64,000 bases of DNA from Streptococcus sp. sy004 (GTDB taxonomy: Bacteria > Bacillota > Bacilli > Lactobacillales > Streptococcaceae), in the NCBI RefSeq assembly GCF_007859205.1, contig NZ_VOHP01000003.1:1-64000 (forward strand), in the 5' to 3' direction. A model generated the notes under the pieces. That model saw only the letters and a list, made by a program, of their open reading frames with translations, was not told the origin of the DNA and ran no database searches. The number at the start of each line of letters is the position of its first letter. The stretch's first letter is position 1. The position numbers and the translations under genes are program-made. This document shows, one piece after another, positions 1-8,482 of this stretch.

Positions 1-26
1 GAGCCAGGATCAAACTCTCATTTAAA
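1..26 (-). rRNA. rrs: 16S ribosomal RNA, 5' end only
   Basis: The reverse complement reads AGAGTTTGATCCTGGCTC, the universal 16S 5' segment (27F primer site). The gene runs off the left edge of the window, so only about 26 nt are present. The exact mature 5' end is uncertain by a few bases. It is transcribed leftward, away from the rest of the window. Confidence 0.93.
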
Positions 27-137
27 TTTGATGCTCAGTTTTCACTGACTTATTGTTTATTAACAGGTTATTTTCATAACCCGCACTTGGTTCGTCTTAT
101 TCAGTTCTCAAAGGTCTTAACGTCACCATCAGGCGAC
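27..137 (-). other. rRNA operon leader (pre-16S spacer)
   Basis: This lies between the rrn promoter and the mature 16S 5' end. It contains a small inverted repeat (GGTTAT at 66-71 and ATAACC at 76-81) and, on the minus strand near 108-118, a CTTTGAGAAC stretch resembling the boxA-type antitermination leader of Gram-positive rRNA operons. The boxA reading is an inference. Confidence 0.5.
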
Positions 138-146
138 AACTATTAC

Positions 147-187
147 ATTCTATCAAACTATACACACACTGTCAACTACTTTGTCAA
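147..187 (-). promoter_or_regulatory. rrn P promoter with two overlapping -35 hexamers
   Basis: On the minus strand a perfect TTGACA (170-175) is followed by 17 nt and TAGAAT (147-152). A second perfect TTGACA lies at 182-187, upstream of the first. The predicted transcription start is near 140. The strong match to the sigma-A consensus fits an rRNA operon. Confidence 0.85.
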
Positions 188-237
188 AAAAAATTAAGGT
201 TTTTTAAAAAAGGTTTTAAGACCTTGGATTATCATGA

Positions 238-270
238 AAAATAGACTTTCCCTCGACATGAAGGAAAGCC
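238..270 (-). terminator. terminator of the CHAP hydrolase gene
   Basis: On the minus strand GGCTTTCC (263-270) pairs with GGAAAGTC (244-251), with one G-U pair, followed by TATTTTTC. It separates the CHAP gene from the rrn promoter. Confidence 0.7.
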
Positions 271-276
271 TAAAAC

Positions 277-1125
277 CTAATTGATTTTACCGTAGCTAGA
301 CATTAGAACACCATTTTGTTCTGGCCCTTGGGCAACATAGCGACGAACACCACTATGAGAAACATAAGATAGCCACAAATAACCGTCACCTTGATACACA
401 CTATCGTAATTAAAATATTGACCACTGCTGTAAGTAGCAACAGGTGAACCTGATGTACTTGGACTATTACGAACATTTAGTTGACTGACTGTTACTGTAA
501 AACGACCGCTTTCGTTACGAACTTTTTTATAAGTTGTTGATATAGGGTAACTTTCCGTGCTTTGAATACTTGTTGTACTAGCATTTAACGACGGACTAGC
601 TTGACTACTATCAGTATAAGGAGGACGAATCCAACCGATGATATTGCCATATTGACTAGATAGACTGCGATTAAGTTGACGGGCTGGACCACCCAAGGTT
701 AGAGCCGTTGCTCCACCATCAACATTTTGCTCAATGGTACGATAGGTGCCATTTCCATTATCTGCGACCACTAAACCTGCATGCCCATAACTATGGGCGA
801 ATGTTTGCATCACAAACAAGTCACCTGCTTGAGGTTTAACTTTTCCATTATTCCTTATAACGGTGTAACCTGCCTGTTGGGCAGAGTCCAATAAATTGAT
901 GGCATTACCCCATATGGGCTTGCCAAATTGGCGTCCTAAGACCCAATTAACAATATCGACACACTGCCAACCATAAACACCATCATAATCAACACCTTGA
1001 CCACTACGAGCTAGATTTTCAGCCCAAGTAATCACATTGGTTTTGCTAGTTGCAGAAACTGGATTCACCAAGACAAAAGATAAGACAACTAACAGTGGTA
1101 ATAAATGAAACTTGATTTTGTTCAT
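277..1125 (-). CDS. secreted CHAP/SH3 peptidoglycan hydrolase
   Basis: A 282-residue exported protein. Residues 1-25 form a signal peptide (positive start, hydrophobic core, VSA cleavage site). Residues 30-170 are a CHAP (cysteine/histidine amidohydrolase-peptidase) domain. Likely catalytic residues are Cys55 in GWQCVDIVNW and His115 in YGHAGLVV, with an acidic or amide residue in IEQN near 132. A Ser/Thr-rich linker (about 172-205) leads to a C-terminal SH3_5-type wall-binding domain (about 208-270, LNVRNSPS motif). The family cleaves stem-peptide, cross-bridge or MurNAc-Ala bonds in the wall. The architecture equals that of streptococcal phage endolysins plus a secretion signal. The RBS AAGGAGG sits 8 nt before ATG. 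It could act in cell separation or as a secreted lysin; the bond cut cannot be predicted. Confidence 0.85.
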   Translation of the reverse strand: MNKIKFHLLPLLVVLSFVLVNPVSATSKTNVITWAENLARSGQGVDYDGVYGWQCVDIVNWVLGRQFGKPIWGNAINLLDSAQQAGYTVIRNNGKVKPQAGDLFVMQTFAHSYGHAGLVVADNGNGTYRTIEQNVDGGATALTLGGPARQLNRSLSSQYGNIIGWIRPPYTDSSQASPSLNASTTSIQSTESYPISTTYKKVRNESGRFTVTVSQLNVRNSPSTSGSPVATYSSGQYFNYDSVYQGDGYLWLSYVSHSGVRRYVAQGPEQNGVLMSSYGKIN

Positions 1126-1208
1126 TAAAAATCCTCCTTAATAATTGTTACATTTATCTATTCGTAGTCATCTTTTGTAATCAAGACTTCCTTCTTGTCA
1201 TCAAATGA

Positions 1209-1234
1209 AAAACCTGTTCACACTGAACAGGTCA
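1209..1234 (-). terminator. terminator of murJ
   Basis: Perfect 9-bp stem (ACCTGTTCA at 1212-1220 against TGAACAGGT at 1224-1232), a 3-nt loop and a T-run on the minus strand. Confidence 0.9.
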
Positions 1235-1249
1235 TCACTAATAACTAGA

Positions 1250-2884
1250 TTACTCAATACGGAAACGCTGACGAAGTGTATTTGCTTTATTGCCGATCAT
1301 ACTATCAACAAGACGAGTTTTTAGGGCAAGATAAGCGTAAACTAACAACCCCAAACCACCAATCATTGCAATTATTACGAAAGCATATAGGCGACCATTT
1401 GTTGGCAAAAACAAATACCAAGCTACTGTTAGTGGTGCGATGATACAGAACATGATCATGGTCATTAGGTTGATTTGTAAAATCTTTGTCATCACCAAAC
1501 GACGATTAAATGATGATACTTGGTGAATACGACGATAACTTAGGACAATAGGAACTAACAAACCAATGGTTGTTGACCAAATCGGTCCATAAGCCTGAAA
1601 TTGGTAAATAAATGGTACTTGTAGAATTATTTTTGCAATTAAACCATAAACAAAGTACAAAATGGAACGTTTGGTTTCAAAAAATGCCTGCAAAATCGGA
1701 GATAAGACCGTATAAAGTGCCAAAATCAAGGTTTGTAAGAGAGAGGCGATAAACAAGCCCAAGGCTAAATTTTCTGTTTGACCATAGAAAACCTCATATA
1801 GTGGTTTGGCTAAGACAATTCCTCCAATAACAGCTGGTGTCATAAATAACATGAGCATGACTAGATTGTCAATCACTAGACTAGCTGTTTCTTGACGATT
1901 TTTCTTAATAAAACTTTCGGTCAGTAGAGGAATCGACGTTGCTCCAATAGAAGTCGCTACAGCAATAATAATCATGGTTAATTTTCCAGGATTAGAAGCA
2001 AAATAGGCAAACTGGACGGTTAGCTCTGTTGGAGAAAAATCCGTGAACAAAGACATGGTATTGATATAGGTCATTTGGTCAATTAAACGGAAAATTTGAA
2101 CGGCTGAACCCATGATAATAAAGGGAATGGCTTCCTTGACAGTCTCTAACAAGAGAGCTGTTGTCGAAATCGTTATTTTTTCAGGAGTGGAACGAAAAAG
2201 GGGGAATAGAAAATCTTCTCGCCATAAGAAATAAAAGAGGGTGGCAAAACTAGCCAGCATACCGACAAAGGCAGCAAAGGTGGATTGAGTGACAGCTTCC
2301 ACATAGTTACCAGAACCCATTTTCATGATTAGAAATGCCGTTAATAGCATCCATACCACACGAATCAACTGCTCTGCCACTTGACTGACAGCACTTGGAT
2401 AAAGTTTATTAAAACCTTGAAAGAAGCCACGCAAGACACTCATTGATGGAAAGACCAACACTGCCAAAGTTAAACTACGCATGACAGGAATTAGTGCAGC
2501 ACCACCACCACTCATATCCGCTAAAACAGGAGCTAAACCAAACATTAGGCTGGCAAAAATAAAACCTAAGATGAGCATGAGTTGCAAAACTTTTCGCACC
2601 AGATAAAAACTCATTTCCATCTGATCTAAAGTATTGTATTTGGCAATTTGCTTGGCTACTGCAACAGGAATCCCGACGGTTGAAATCAATAAAAATAGGG
2701 CATAAATTTCATAGCCCATACCAAAAAGAGCATTAGCTTCTGGTGCAAAACGTCCCATCCAAGCATACCAAGGAATAATATAAAGCGCTCCCAAAAGACG
2801 ACTGATAAAATTACCTGCTGTTAACCAAGCAGTTCCTTGAACTAATTGTTCTTGTTGAGTCAATTGTTTTTGTTTTTTTGTCAT
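1250..2884 (-). CDS. murJ: lipid II flippase MurJ (YtgP type)
   Basis: A 544-residue polytopic MOP-superfamily protein with about 14 hydrophobic segments from residue 25 to the C-terminus. It belongs to the polysaccharide-transporter branch that includes streptococcal YtgP, shown in S. pyogenes to replace E. coli MurJ, so it should flip lipid-linked peptidoglycan precursor across the membrane. The divergent neighbour murE makes the precursor peptide, which supports this role. I chose ATG at 2884, because the longer frame begins with a TTG at 2899 that has no better ribosome site, and 544 residues is the length I recall for the S. pyogenes protein. The Shine-Dalgarno is weak (AAAGAA). General polysaccharide export is the alternative. 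Confidence 0.88.
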   Translation of the reverse strand: MTKKQKQLTQQEQLVQGTAWLTAGNFISRLLGALYIIPWYAWMGRFAPEANALFGMGYEIYALFLLISTVGIPVAVAKQIAKYNTLDQMEMSFYLVRKVLQLMLILGFIFASLMFGLAPVLADMSGGGAALIPVMRSLTLAVLVFPSMSVLRGFFQGFNKLYPSAVSQVAEQLIRVVWMLLTAFLIMKMGSGNYVEAVTQSTFAAFVGMLASFATLFYFLWREDFLFPLFRSTPEKITISTTALLLETVKEAIPFIIMGSAVQIFRLIDQMTYINTMSLFTDFSPTELTVQFAYFASNPGKLTMIIIAVATSIGATSIPLLTESFIKKNRQETASLVIDNLVMLMLFMTPAVIGGIVLAKPLYEVFYGQTENLALGLFIASLLQTLILALYTVLSPILQAFFETKRSILYFVYGLIAKIILQVPFIYQFQAYGPIWSTTIGLLVPIVLSYRRIHQVSSFNRRLVMTKILQINLMTMIMFCIIAPLTVAWYLFLPTNGRLYAFVIIAMIGGLGLLVYAYLALKTRLVDSMIGNKANTLRQRFRIE

Positions 2885-2915
2885 AATTTGTTCTTTCAAG
2901 ATTTTTTACCACTTT

Positions 2916-2944
2916 ATTATAAACTTTTCCCTGCCACTTGTAAA
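2916..2944 (-). promoter_or_regulatory. murJ promoter
   Basis: Minus strand TTTACA (2939-2944), 17-nt spacer, TATAAT (2916-2921). The -35 occupies the same bases as the -35 of the divergent murE promoter. Confidence 0.75.
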
Positions 2945-2966
2945 ATGAGAACGTTAGATATAAAAT
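2938..2966 (+). promoter_or_regulatory. murE promoter, apparently leaderless
   Basis: TTGTAA (2938-2943), 17-nt spacer, TAAAAT (2961-2966). Only 6 nt (AGAAAT) separate the -10 from the murE ATG at 2973, and there is no Shine-Dalgarno. Transcription probably starts at or next to the start codon. Confidence 0.7.
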
Positions 2967-2972
2967 AGAAAT

Positions 2973-4421
2973 ATGATTACATTAAAACAAGTTTTAGATA
3001 TTCTTAAACAGGATAATAATTTTCGCAGTATCAATCATCAGGAAACTTACGCTTGGAATTGGCTAGAAAATCCTAGCTTTTCCAAATTGAGTTATGATAG
3101 CAGACAGACAGACGCTGACACACTCTTTTTTGCCAAGGGTCAACAGTTCAAAAAAGAATTTTTAGCACATGCCTTGGACAATGGTCTTACTTTTTATATT
3201 TCAGAAATCGACTATGGTGTCGATATTCCTGTTATTTTAGTTAATTGTGTCAAGCAAGCAATGAGTCTAGTGGCCATGGCCTTCTACGATAACCCTCAAG
3301 AGAAATTAAAACTTCTTGCCTTTACTGGCACCAAAGGGAAAACAACCGCTGCTTATTTTGCTTACAGCATTCTTTCTCAAGAATTTCCAACAGCTATGCT
3401 ATCGACTATGAATACTACCCTCGATGGCAAAACCTTTTTCAAATCTACTCTTAGCACGCCTGAAAGCCTAGACCTCATGCGAATGATGGCTGAAGCAGTG
3501 CAAAATGGCATGACACATCTTGTCATGGAAGTATCTAGCCAAGCCTATTTGGTTAAGCGGGTTTATGGTCTAACCTTTGATGTTGGAGTTTTTCTAAACA
3601 TCAGCCCTGACCATATCGGACCGATCGAACACCCTACTTTCGAGGATTACTTTTACCATAAAAGACAATTATTGGCTAATAGCCGAGCCGTTGTCATCAA
3701 TAGCCAAATGATGCATTTTGAACTGATTAAAGAGCAAGTTGAAAATCAAGATTACGATTTTTATGGTGCTAATAGTGATAACCAAATCATCAATAGTCAA
3801 GCCTTTTCTTTCGAATTGAGTGGTAAACTAACTGGCTCTTATGACTGTCAATTACTTGGTGAGTTTAACCAAGAAAATGCTCTGGCTGCTGGATTGGCCT
3901 GCTTACGTCTGAGAGCTAGTCAAGCAGCAATCCAAACAGGAATTGCCAAAGCCCATGTTCCTGGTCGCATGGAGGTTCTCACCCAAACAAATGGTGCCAA
4001 GGTTTTTGTCGATTACGCCCATAATCAAGATAGCCTAACAAAATTAATTCAGGTGGTCAAAACCTACCAAAAAGGAAAAATTATTCTCATCCTTGGTGCT
4101 CCGGGTAACAAGGGGGAAAGTAGGCGAGCAGATTTTGCTCAAGTCATTAACGATTACTCTGATTTAACCGTTATTCTAACAGCAGATGATCCCAATTTTG
4201 AAGACCCCTTAGCAATTTGTCAAGAAATTGCCAAACCAATTACTAGGGCGGTCGATATGATCATCGATCGTGAAGAAGCCATTAAACAAGCCCTTTCTTT
4301 GACTACAGGCGAAGAAGATGCAGTGATTATTGCTGGTAAGGGAGCTGACGCTTTTCAAATTGTTAAAGGAGAACGTACGGCATACGCTGGTGATTTGGCA
4401 CTTGCTAAAAAATACCGCTAA
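2973..4421 (+). CDS. murE: UDP-N-acetylmuramyl-tripeptide synthetase (L-lysine type)
   Basis: A 482-residue Mur ligase. It adds the third amino acid, L-lysine in streptococci, to UDP-MurNAc-L-Ala-D-Glu in the cytoplasm. Visible features are the ATP loop GTKGKTTAA (about residues 119-127), the central-domain motif EVSSQA with the following [19 protein letters not shown], the C-terminal domain start VPGRME, and VDYAHN. The lysine-type assignment rests on the DDPNFEDP stretch, which stands where diaminopimelate-adding enzymes carry DNPR, and on the taxon. The divergent murJ flips the finished lipid-linked product. The ATG lacks a ribosome-binding site and lies 6 nt after a -10 box, so translation is probably leaderless. 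Confidence 0.93.
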   Translation: MITLKQVLDILKQDNNFRSINHQETYAWNWLENPSFSKLSYDSRQTDADTLFFAKGQQFKKEFLAHALDNGLTFYISEIDYGVDIPVILVNCVKQAMSLVAMAFYDNPQEKLKLLAFTGTKGKTTAAYFAYSILSQEFPTAMLSTMNTTLDGKTFFKSTLSTPESLDLMRMMAEAVQNGMTHLVMEVSSQAYLVKRVYGLTFDVGVFLNISPDHIGPIEHPTFEDYFYHKRQLLANSRAVVINSQMMHFELIKEQVENQDYDFYGANSDNQIINSQAFSFELSGKLTGSYDCQLLGEFNQENALAAGLACLRLRASQAAIQTGIAKAHVPGRMEVLTQTNGAKVFVDYAHNQDSLTKLIQVVKTYQKGKIILILGAPGNKGESRRADFAQVINDYSDLTVILTADDPNFEDPLAICQEIAKPITRAVDMIIDREEAIKQALSLTTGEEDAVIIAGKGADAFQIVKGERTAYAGDLALAKKYR

Positions 4422-4449
4422 ATCTCTGTTATTTTAACATCACTAATAA

Positions 4450-4486
4450 ATGAAACTGCTAGACTAATACGGTCTAGCAGTTTTAT
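4450..4486. terminator. bidirectional terminator between murE and the MATE gene
   Basis: Stem AAACTGCTAGAC (4453-4464) against GTCTAGCAGTTT (4472-4483) with flanking A/T runs on both sides. It serves the convergent murE (+) and MATE (-) genes and overlaps the MATE stop codon. Confidence 0.88.
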
Positions 4487-5739
4487 GTCTTCATAAAACG
4501 ATAACGATAATAAAACAGGAGATAAGCCAGTCGCCAAGAATTATCCAACAAGGTCGCTAACCACAAACCTGTCAAACCTAGCCCATAATGGTAAATAAAA
4601 AGATAGCCTAATCCTATCCGAATCAACCACATCCCTATACTTGTTGCATAAAAAGGAAGCTGACTTTGACTAAGAGCTTGCCAAAATCCTGTGAGTACTA
4701 GAACTCCTGCCGTAATTGGACTACCTAAAAATGAATATAGAAGAACAATCTTACCCTCAGTTAAAACCTGTCGGTCTTGCGTAAATAACCCAAGGAGAAA
4801 ATTTCCAAAAACGTAGATACTACCACTCATAACTAGCATGGCAGCAGCCGCTAGAAAATACCCCTGTTTCAAGTAGTCTGATTGATTTTGTTTATCCTGA
4901 TTTTCTTCGGCCACCAAAATCAAAACAGCCGTTGATAGCCCTAAAGCTGGCAAATAATTAAATTGGCTAAGCGTTTCACCTAAACTACTGGCAGCAAGAG
5001 TTTTTGTGCCAAGACTTGTGACCATTGCTAAAGTAACCACATCACCAAAACGCATCATCAATCGTTCTGCTAAAGCTGGGAGAAACTGGGAGAGTAACTG
5101 TCGAGTTATTACTGGTTTACAAAATAACCAATTAAGTGTTAAATCTAGTTTTCTTAACATTAGGACTAAACCCAAAATGCGAGCCAGCATCGTTGCCAAG
5201 GCAACACCAATCACTCCCTGCTTCAATCCAAAAATCGCCCAAGATGATAAGAATAAATTGATAAAGTTAGTTAAAAAGCTAACCCATAAAGGAAAATTGA
5301 CCAAGCCCCTAACCCGAGCAATCGCTGACAAAGTTAAATTTAGCCCTAATAACACGCTAGAACCACCAACGTAAAGCAGATAAGTTCTTCCCAACTGTTT
5401 AACCTCACTAGTTGTCCCTAATAAACCTAACAAGGCATCGCCTGCAAAAACAGATAAAAGACCAAAAAACAGACCTAAGATAAGGGTCAACATCACGCCT
5501 TGTCGAATCAAGTCATCTTCCTTGCTTGACTGGTGTTGTCCCTTGGCTTGAGCTAATAAACCTGAAAAGACGCCTACTAAAGCCATAAATACAGCTTGAT
5601 AAAGGATCATGATTTGATTGGCCACTGCAACACCTGAAATAGCAACTAAGCCTATTTGAGCGACCAAATAACCGTCAACCAGACCCAGAGCAGCCTGTAA
5701 AAAATTTTCTAAAACAACTGGTAAGGCAATTGTCAACAA
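4483..5739 (-). CDS. MATE family efflux transporter with anomalous start
   Basis: About 418 residues and 12 hydrophobic segments. It starts in the typical MATE N-terminal helix (TIALPVVLENFLQ) with the family pattern of two six-helix halves. MATE proteins export cationic drugs or metabolites using Na+ or H+ gradients; the substrate is unknown. The odd point is the start. No ATG or GTG exists near the N-terminus. The good Shine-Dalgarno AAAGGAG (centred near 5763) is spaced correctly, 9 nt, for an ATA codon at 5749-5751, giving an N-terminus of (I/M)QKRLLTIALP. The first conventional start, TTG at 5739, is about 21 nt from the Shine-Dalgarno. I give the TTG coordinate as the conservative choice. 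The gene follows the acyltransferase terminator with no obvious promoter of its own. Confidence 0.8.
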   Translation of the reverse strand: MLTIALPVVLENFLQAALGLVDGYLVAQIGLVAISGVAVANQIMILYQAVFMALVGVFSGLLAQAKGQHQSSKEDDLIRQGVMLTLILGLFFGLLSVFAGDALLGLLGTTSEVKQLGRTYLLYVGGSSVLLGLNLTLSAIARVRGLVNFPLWVSFLTNFINLFLSSWAIFGLKQGVIGVALATMLARILGLVLMLRKLDLTLNWLFCKPVITRQLLSQFLPALAERLMMRFGDVVTLAMVTSLGTKTLAASSLGETLSQFNYLPALGLSTAVLILVAEENQDKQNQSDYLKQGYFLAAAAMLVMSGSIYVFGNFLLGLFTQDRQVLTEGKIVLLYSFLGSPITAGVLVLTGFWQALSQSQLPFYATSIGMWLIRIGLGYLFIYHYGLGLTGLWLATLLDNSWRLAYLLFYYRYRFMKT

Positions 5740-5774
5740 GCGTTTTTGTATTGTTCTCAGCTCCTTTCTACATT

Positions 5775-5803
5775 AAGAAAGAGAGCACAGTTGCTCTCTT
5801 ATC
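5775..5803 (-). terminator. terminator of the ruvB-ptp-MORN-acyltransferase operon
   Basis: Minus-strand stem AAGAGAGCA / TGCTCTCTT (5792-5800 and 5779-5787) followed by TCTTAATG. The T-run is short, so read-through into the MATE gene is possible. Confidence 0.7.
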
Positions 5804-5837
5804 TATAAAATCATCATTTGTTTCTCTCAACAAGTCA

Positions 5838-7613
5838 TTATTTGGCTGGATTTTTAGCCGCTTTTTTAATGGCTTTTTGAATGGTTTCCACATACAGTTT
5901 AGCTCCGTCTGTTCCTGTATCTGAGTAGTGAACACCATCAGTACCACGCCAAATCGTTGGATTTTCAACTGCTGTTTTATACCAGTCAGCAACGGTGACA
6001 TACTTGTATTTTTTAGCAAGAGTCAATTCATAGTCACGCATACTTGCCACACGACTATCTTTGGCATTATAAGCTGTTACCAAGACAAGACGATAGCCTT
6101 TGGGTAACTCATCAATGAAGGGCTGAATCGCACTAGCATAACCATCAACAGAGTTCACACCAACCGCTAAAACAACTGTTTTAGAAAGGGTATTATTTTT
6201 CACATGATTTTGGAAAATACTGTAGGCATCCGTGAAATTACGACTTACTGCCGCATCCAACTGCACCTCTGGTAACAATTCAGTAAAGGTATCACTAGAA
6301 CGTAAGGCAACCGAATCACCAATCACCATGACATCACTCATGGCATTGGCATCACCTGCAATTAGTGTATGAGTTCGATTGACATTGGCTTGAGCTTGAT
6401 TAAGTGAGTTGACCAAAAGATTTTTTTCAAAATCACCTATTTTAGGAGCTCTAATGACAATCACCATCATCACTAGCACTAGCAAACCAGCTAAACCGTA
6501 CAACCATTTCTTGAAGCCTTGCAAATCAAGTTCATAATCAAAAAGCACAACGGGCTTCCCTGCAATAAAAGGCTCTAAAACATAGAATGACAGGCTTGAA
6601 AAAATAGCAGAAAACAAAATAGTCAAGAAAACTGCTAGATTATTTGGCATGAGCTGAGTAAAGATCACATAAAACGGCCAATGGAAAAGATACATGCCAT
6701 AACTAATGTCAGCCAAATAAGTCACAAAAACAGGCTCTTTAATAGTTGGCGTTTGATCATTCAAAACACGTGCCGAATAAATCATCACGGCACTAAAAAG
6801 ACTAGCCAAGACAAAACCAAACAGATAGGTCAACAGTTGATTAAAGTCTAAAACCACACTCAAAAGAAAGAGTAAAGAAGCTGAACCAATAAAATAAAAG
6901 AGTGTTCGACTCTTAGGCCAACGTTCAACATTCTTTCTAAAACGAACTGTCGTTTCTTTAATTCCTGTCAAAGTAGCAAACATGGCGCCTAAGAAAAAGG
7001 CAAAACTATGATTGACACTAGAAAAATAGATGGTTGAAAAATTATCAACGAAAAAGGCACGGACAAACATGCTCAGAAAGCCAACCACAAACAGAATACT
7101 TGAAACAACAAATACAGTTCCACGAAACTTTTGTGTGCTTAGTTTTTTCTTAGCCAATAGCCACAAGATAAAAGCCCAAAGTAAATAGAATTGAACTTCA
7201 ATCGCCAAGCTCCATGTATGCACAAAGAGATGAGGGATAAACTGACTCTCGTAACTACTACCTGTGAAAATTTCATAAAAGTTAGTAGTAAAACCTAGAG
7301 CCGCTCCTATCTGTTGACCAATATCAGCCACGAAATCTTGCTTGACCAAGAAGGTAAAGGGTAGAACCACTAAAATCATCAAGACTAAAGGAGGAACAAT
7401 CCGATAAAATCGGCGTCGATAAAACTCTAACAAATCAATTCGCTGCTTGTTGGCATACTGGTCCAACAAAAGTCCAGTAATCAGATAGCCTGAAAAGGTA
7501 TAAAAGACATCTACACCAATAAAACCACCTGTATATCTGGTCTTATAAAAGTGATAGAGAAGAACTAAAAGCAGTCCAACTATCCTAACCAAAGAAAACC
7601 ATTTTATTCTCAT
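5838..7613 (-). CDS. membrane O-acyltransferase with C-terminal SGNH domain (OatA-like)
   Basis: 591 residues. The N-terminal two thirds (1-395) is an acyltransferase-3 domain with about ten to eleven membrane segments, including the early YHFY histidine, GGFIGVDVF-TFSGYLI, RRFYRI and HTWSLAIEVQFYLLW motifs. After a final helix (about 372-390) comes an extracellular SGNH-hydrolase-like domain: GDSVALRSS (block I Ser), VGVNS (block III) and DGVHYSDTG (catalytic Asp-His). This matches peptidoglycan O-acetyltransferases (OatA/Adr) and other wall-glycan acyltransferases, in which AT3 moves the acetyl group across the membrane and SGNH transfers it. Its ATG overlaps the MORN gene stop (ATGA), so the two are translationally coupled. 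OatA would confer lysozyme resistance, but the acceptor glycan is not proven here. Confidence 0.85.
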   Translation of the reverse strand: MRIKWFSLVRIVGLLLVLLYHFYKTRYTGGFIGVDVFYTFSGYLITGLLLDQYANKQRIDLLEFYRRRFYRIVPPLVLMILVVLPFTFLVKQDFVADIGQQIGAALGFTTNFYEIFTGSSYESQFIPHLFVHTWSLAIEVQFYLLWAFILWLLAKKKLSTQKFRGTVFVVSSILFVVGFLSMFVRAFFVDNFSTIYFSSVNHSFAFFLGAMFATLTGIKETTVRFRKNVERWPKSRTLFYFIGSASLLFLLSVVLDFNQLLTYLFGFVLASLFSAVMIYSARVLNDQTPTIKEPVFVTYLADISYGMYLFHWPFYVIFTQLMPNNLAVFLTILFSAIFSSLSFYVLEPFIAGKPVVLFDYELDLQGFKKWLYGLAGLLVLVMMVIVIRAPKIGDFEKNLLVNSLNQAQANVNRTHTLIAGDANAMSDVMVIGDSVALRSSDTFTELLPEVQLDAAVSRNFTDAYSIFQNHVKNNTLSKTVVLAVGVNSVDGYASAIQPFIDELPKGYRLVLVTAYNAKDSRVASMRDYELTLAKKYKYVTVADWYKTAVENPTIWRGTDGVHYSDTGTDGAKLYVETIQKAIKKAAKNPAK

Positions 7614-7990
7614 TTTTGATAAATCCCCTGCTTAAACGTTCCCTTATAAACCTTCTTGTCCTTTGTTGTCAAAACACCTTGACCCTCAGGTTGTCCAGCC
7701 TTGAACATCCCTTCATAGCTCCAGCCTGTTGACGCTACAAACTTACCTTGACCATTAAAAACACCATTGATAAAATGCCCCTCATAGACATCACCATTAT
7801 CATAAGTTAGTTTTCCTTGACCATTGAAACGGCTATTGATGACCTGACCTGAGTAAATCAAGCGTCCCTCATCATACGTCAATGCTGCTTGACTTTTAAT
7901 TGGGATGAAAAAAGTCGCTGCTCCCAATATCAAAATGATTAGACAAGCTAAAATTTCCAGCATCCCTCTACTAATCTTTTGCTTTTTCAT
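7610..7990 (-). CDS. membrane-anchored MORN-repeat protein
   Basis: 126 residues. One N-terminal membrane helix (about 11-32) is followed by three to four MORN repeats of the form Y-x-G-x-F-x-x-G-x-x-x-G-x-G (FNGQGKLTYDNGDVYEGHF, FNGQGKF, PEGQGVLTTKDKKVYKGTF). MORN repeats form beta-hairpin solenoids and usually mediate protein or lipid contact. No catalytic motif is visible. The start has an AGGAGA site upstream. The stop overlaps the start of the acyltransferase, and both lie behind ruvB and ptp, so the protein may be an accessory of the acyltransferase at the membrane. That last point is inferred from coupling only. Confidence 0.85.
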   Translation of the reverse strand: MKKQKISRGMLEILACLIILILGAATFFIPIKSQAALTYDEGRLIYSGQVINSRFNGQGKLTYDNGDVYEGHFINGVFNGQGKFVASTGWSYEGMFKAGQPEGQGVLTTKDKKVYKGTFKQGIYQK

Positions 7991-8034
7991 TCCTTAACAT
8001 CTCCTGTTTAATTGGCTCATGTTTCTCAACTGAC

Positions 8035-8481
8035 TTAGTTGGTCACCACCTCATCTGAAAGCTGAGCAAGCAAATCCTTGCAACCTTGACTCACCAAATC
8101 ATAAGTTTGATCGAAGTCCCCTGTGTACCAAGGATCTGGCACACCATCTGGTACAAGCAAACTAATTTTATCATCAAAACGTCCACCTGACAAGGCTTTA
8201 AGGTCTTTGACATTTTGCTCATCCATGGCTACCACAAGGTCAAAATCAGCTAAATCTTTCACACTAATCTGTTGGGACGTTTTGGCTTGATCAAAAGTAA
8301 TCGCATGCTTCTTTAAGATAGCCTGTGTCCCTTGATGAATCGAATTACCATGCTCCCAAGAAGACGTTGCACGGCTTTCAACCACGACATCATCCCTATC
8401 TGCCAACAAATCTTTCATGACAAATTCTGCCATAGGACTGCGACAAATGTTACCTAAACACACAAAACAAATCCTTGTCAT
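8035..8481 (-). CDS. ptp: low-molecular-weight protein-tyrosine phosphatase
   Basis: 148 residues, the full length of the LMW-PTP family. The phosphate loop CLGNICRS (nucleophile Cys8, Arg14) sits at the N-terminus, and the acid loop DPWYTGDFDQTY (Asp about 117) is near the C-terminus. The enzyme removes phosphate from tyrosine, and in streptococci related enzymes also act on Ser/Thr-kinase substrates. Its Shine-Dalgarno (GGAGAAGGAG) is inside the end of ruvB and its ATG follows the ruvB stop by 1 nt, so it is coupled to ruvB. No partner tyrosine kinase gene lies in this window. Confidence 0.93.
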   Translation of the reverse strand: MTRICFVCLGNICRSPMAEFVMKDLLADRDDVVVESRATSSWEHGNSIHQGTQAILKKHAITFDQAKTSQQISVKDLADFDLVVAMDEQNVKDLKALSGGRFDDKISLLVPDGVPDPWYTGDFDQTYDLVSQGCKDLLAQLSDEVVTN

Positions 8482-8482
8482 C

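Noticed and set aside
5006-5374. 122-codon ORF opposite the MATE gene
   Set aside because: Antisense to a clear membrane-protein frame; composition is that of a reversed hydrophobic gene.
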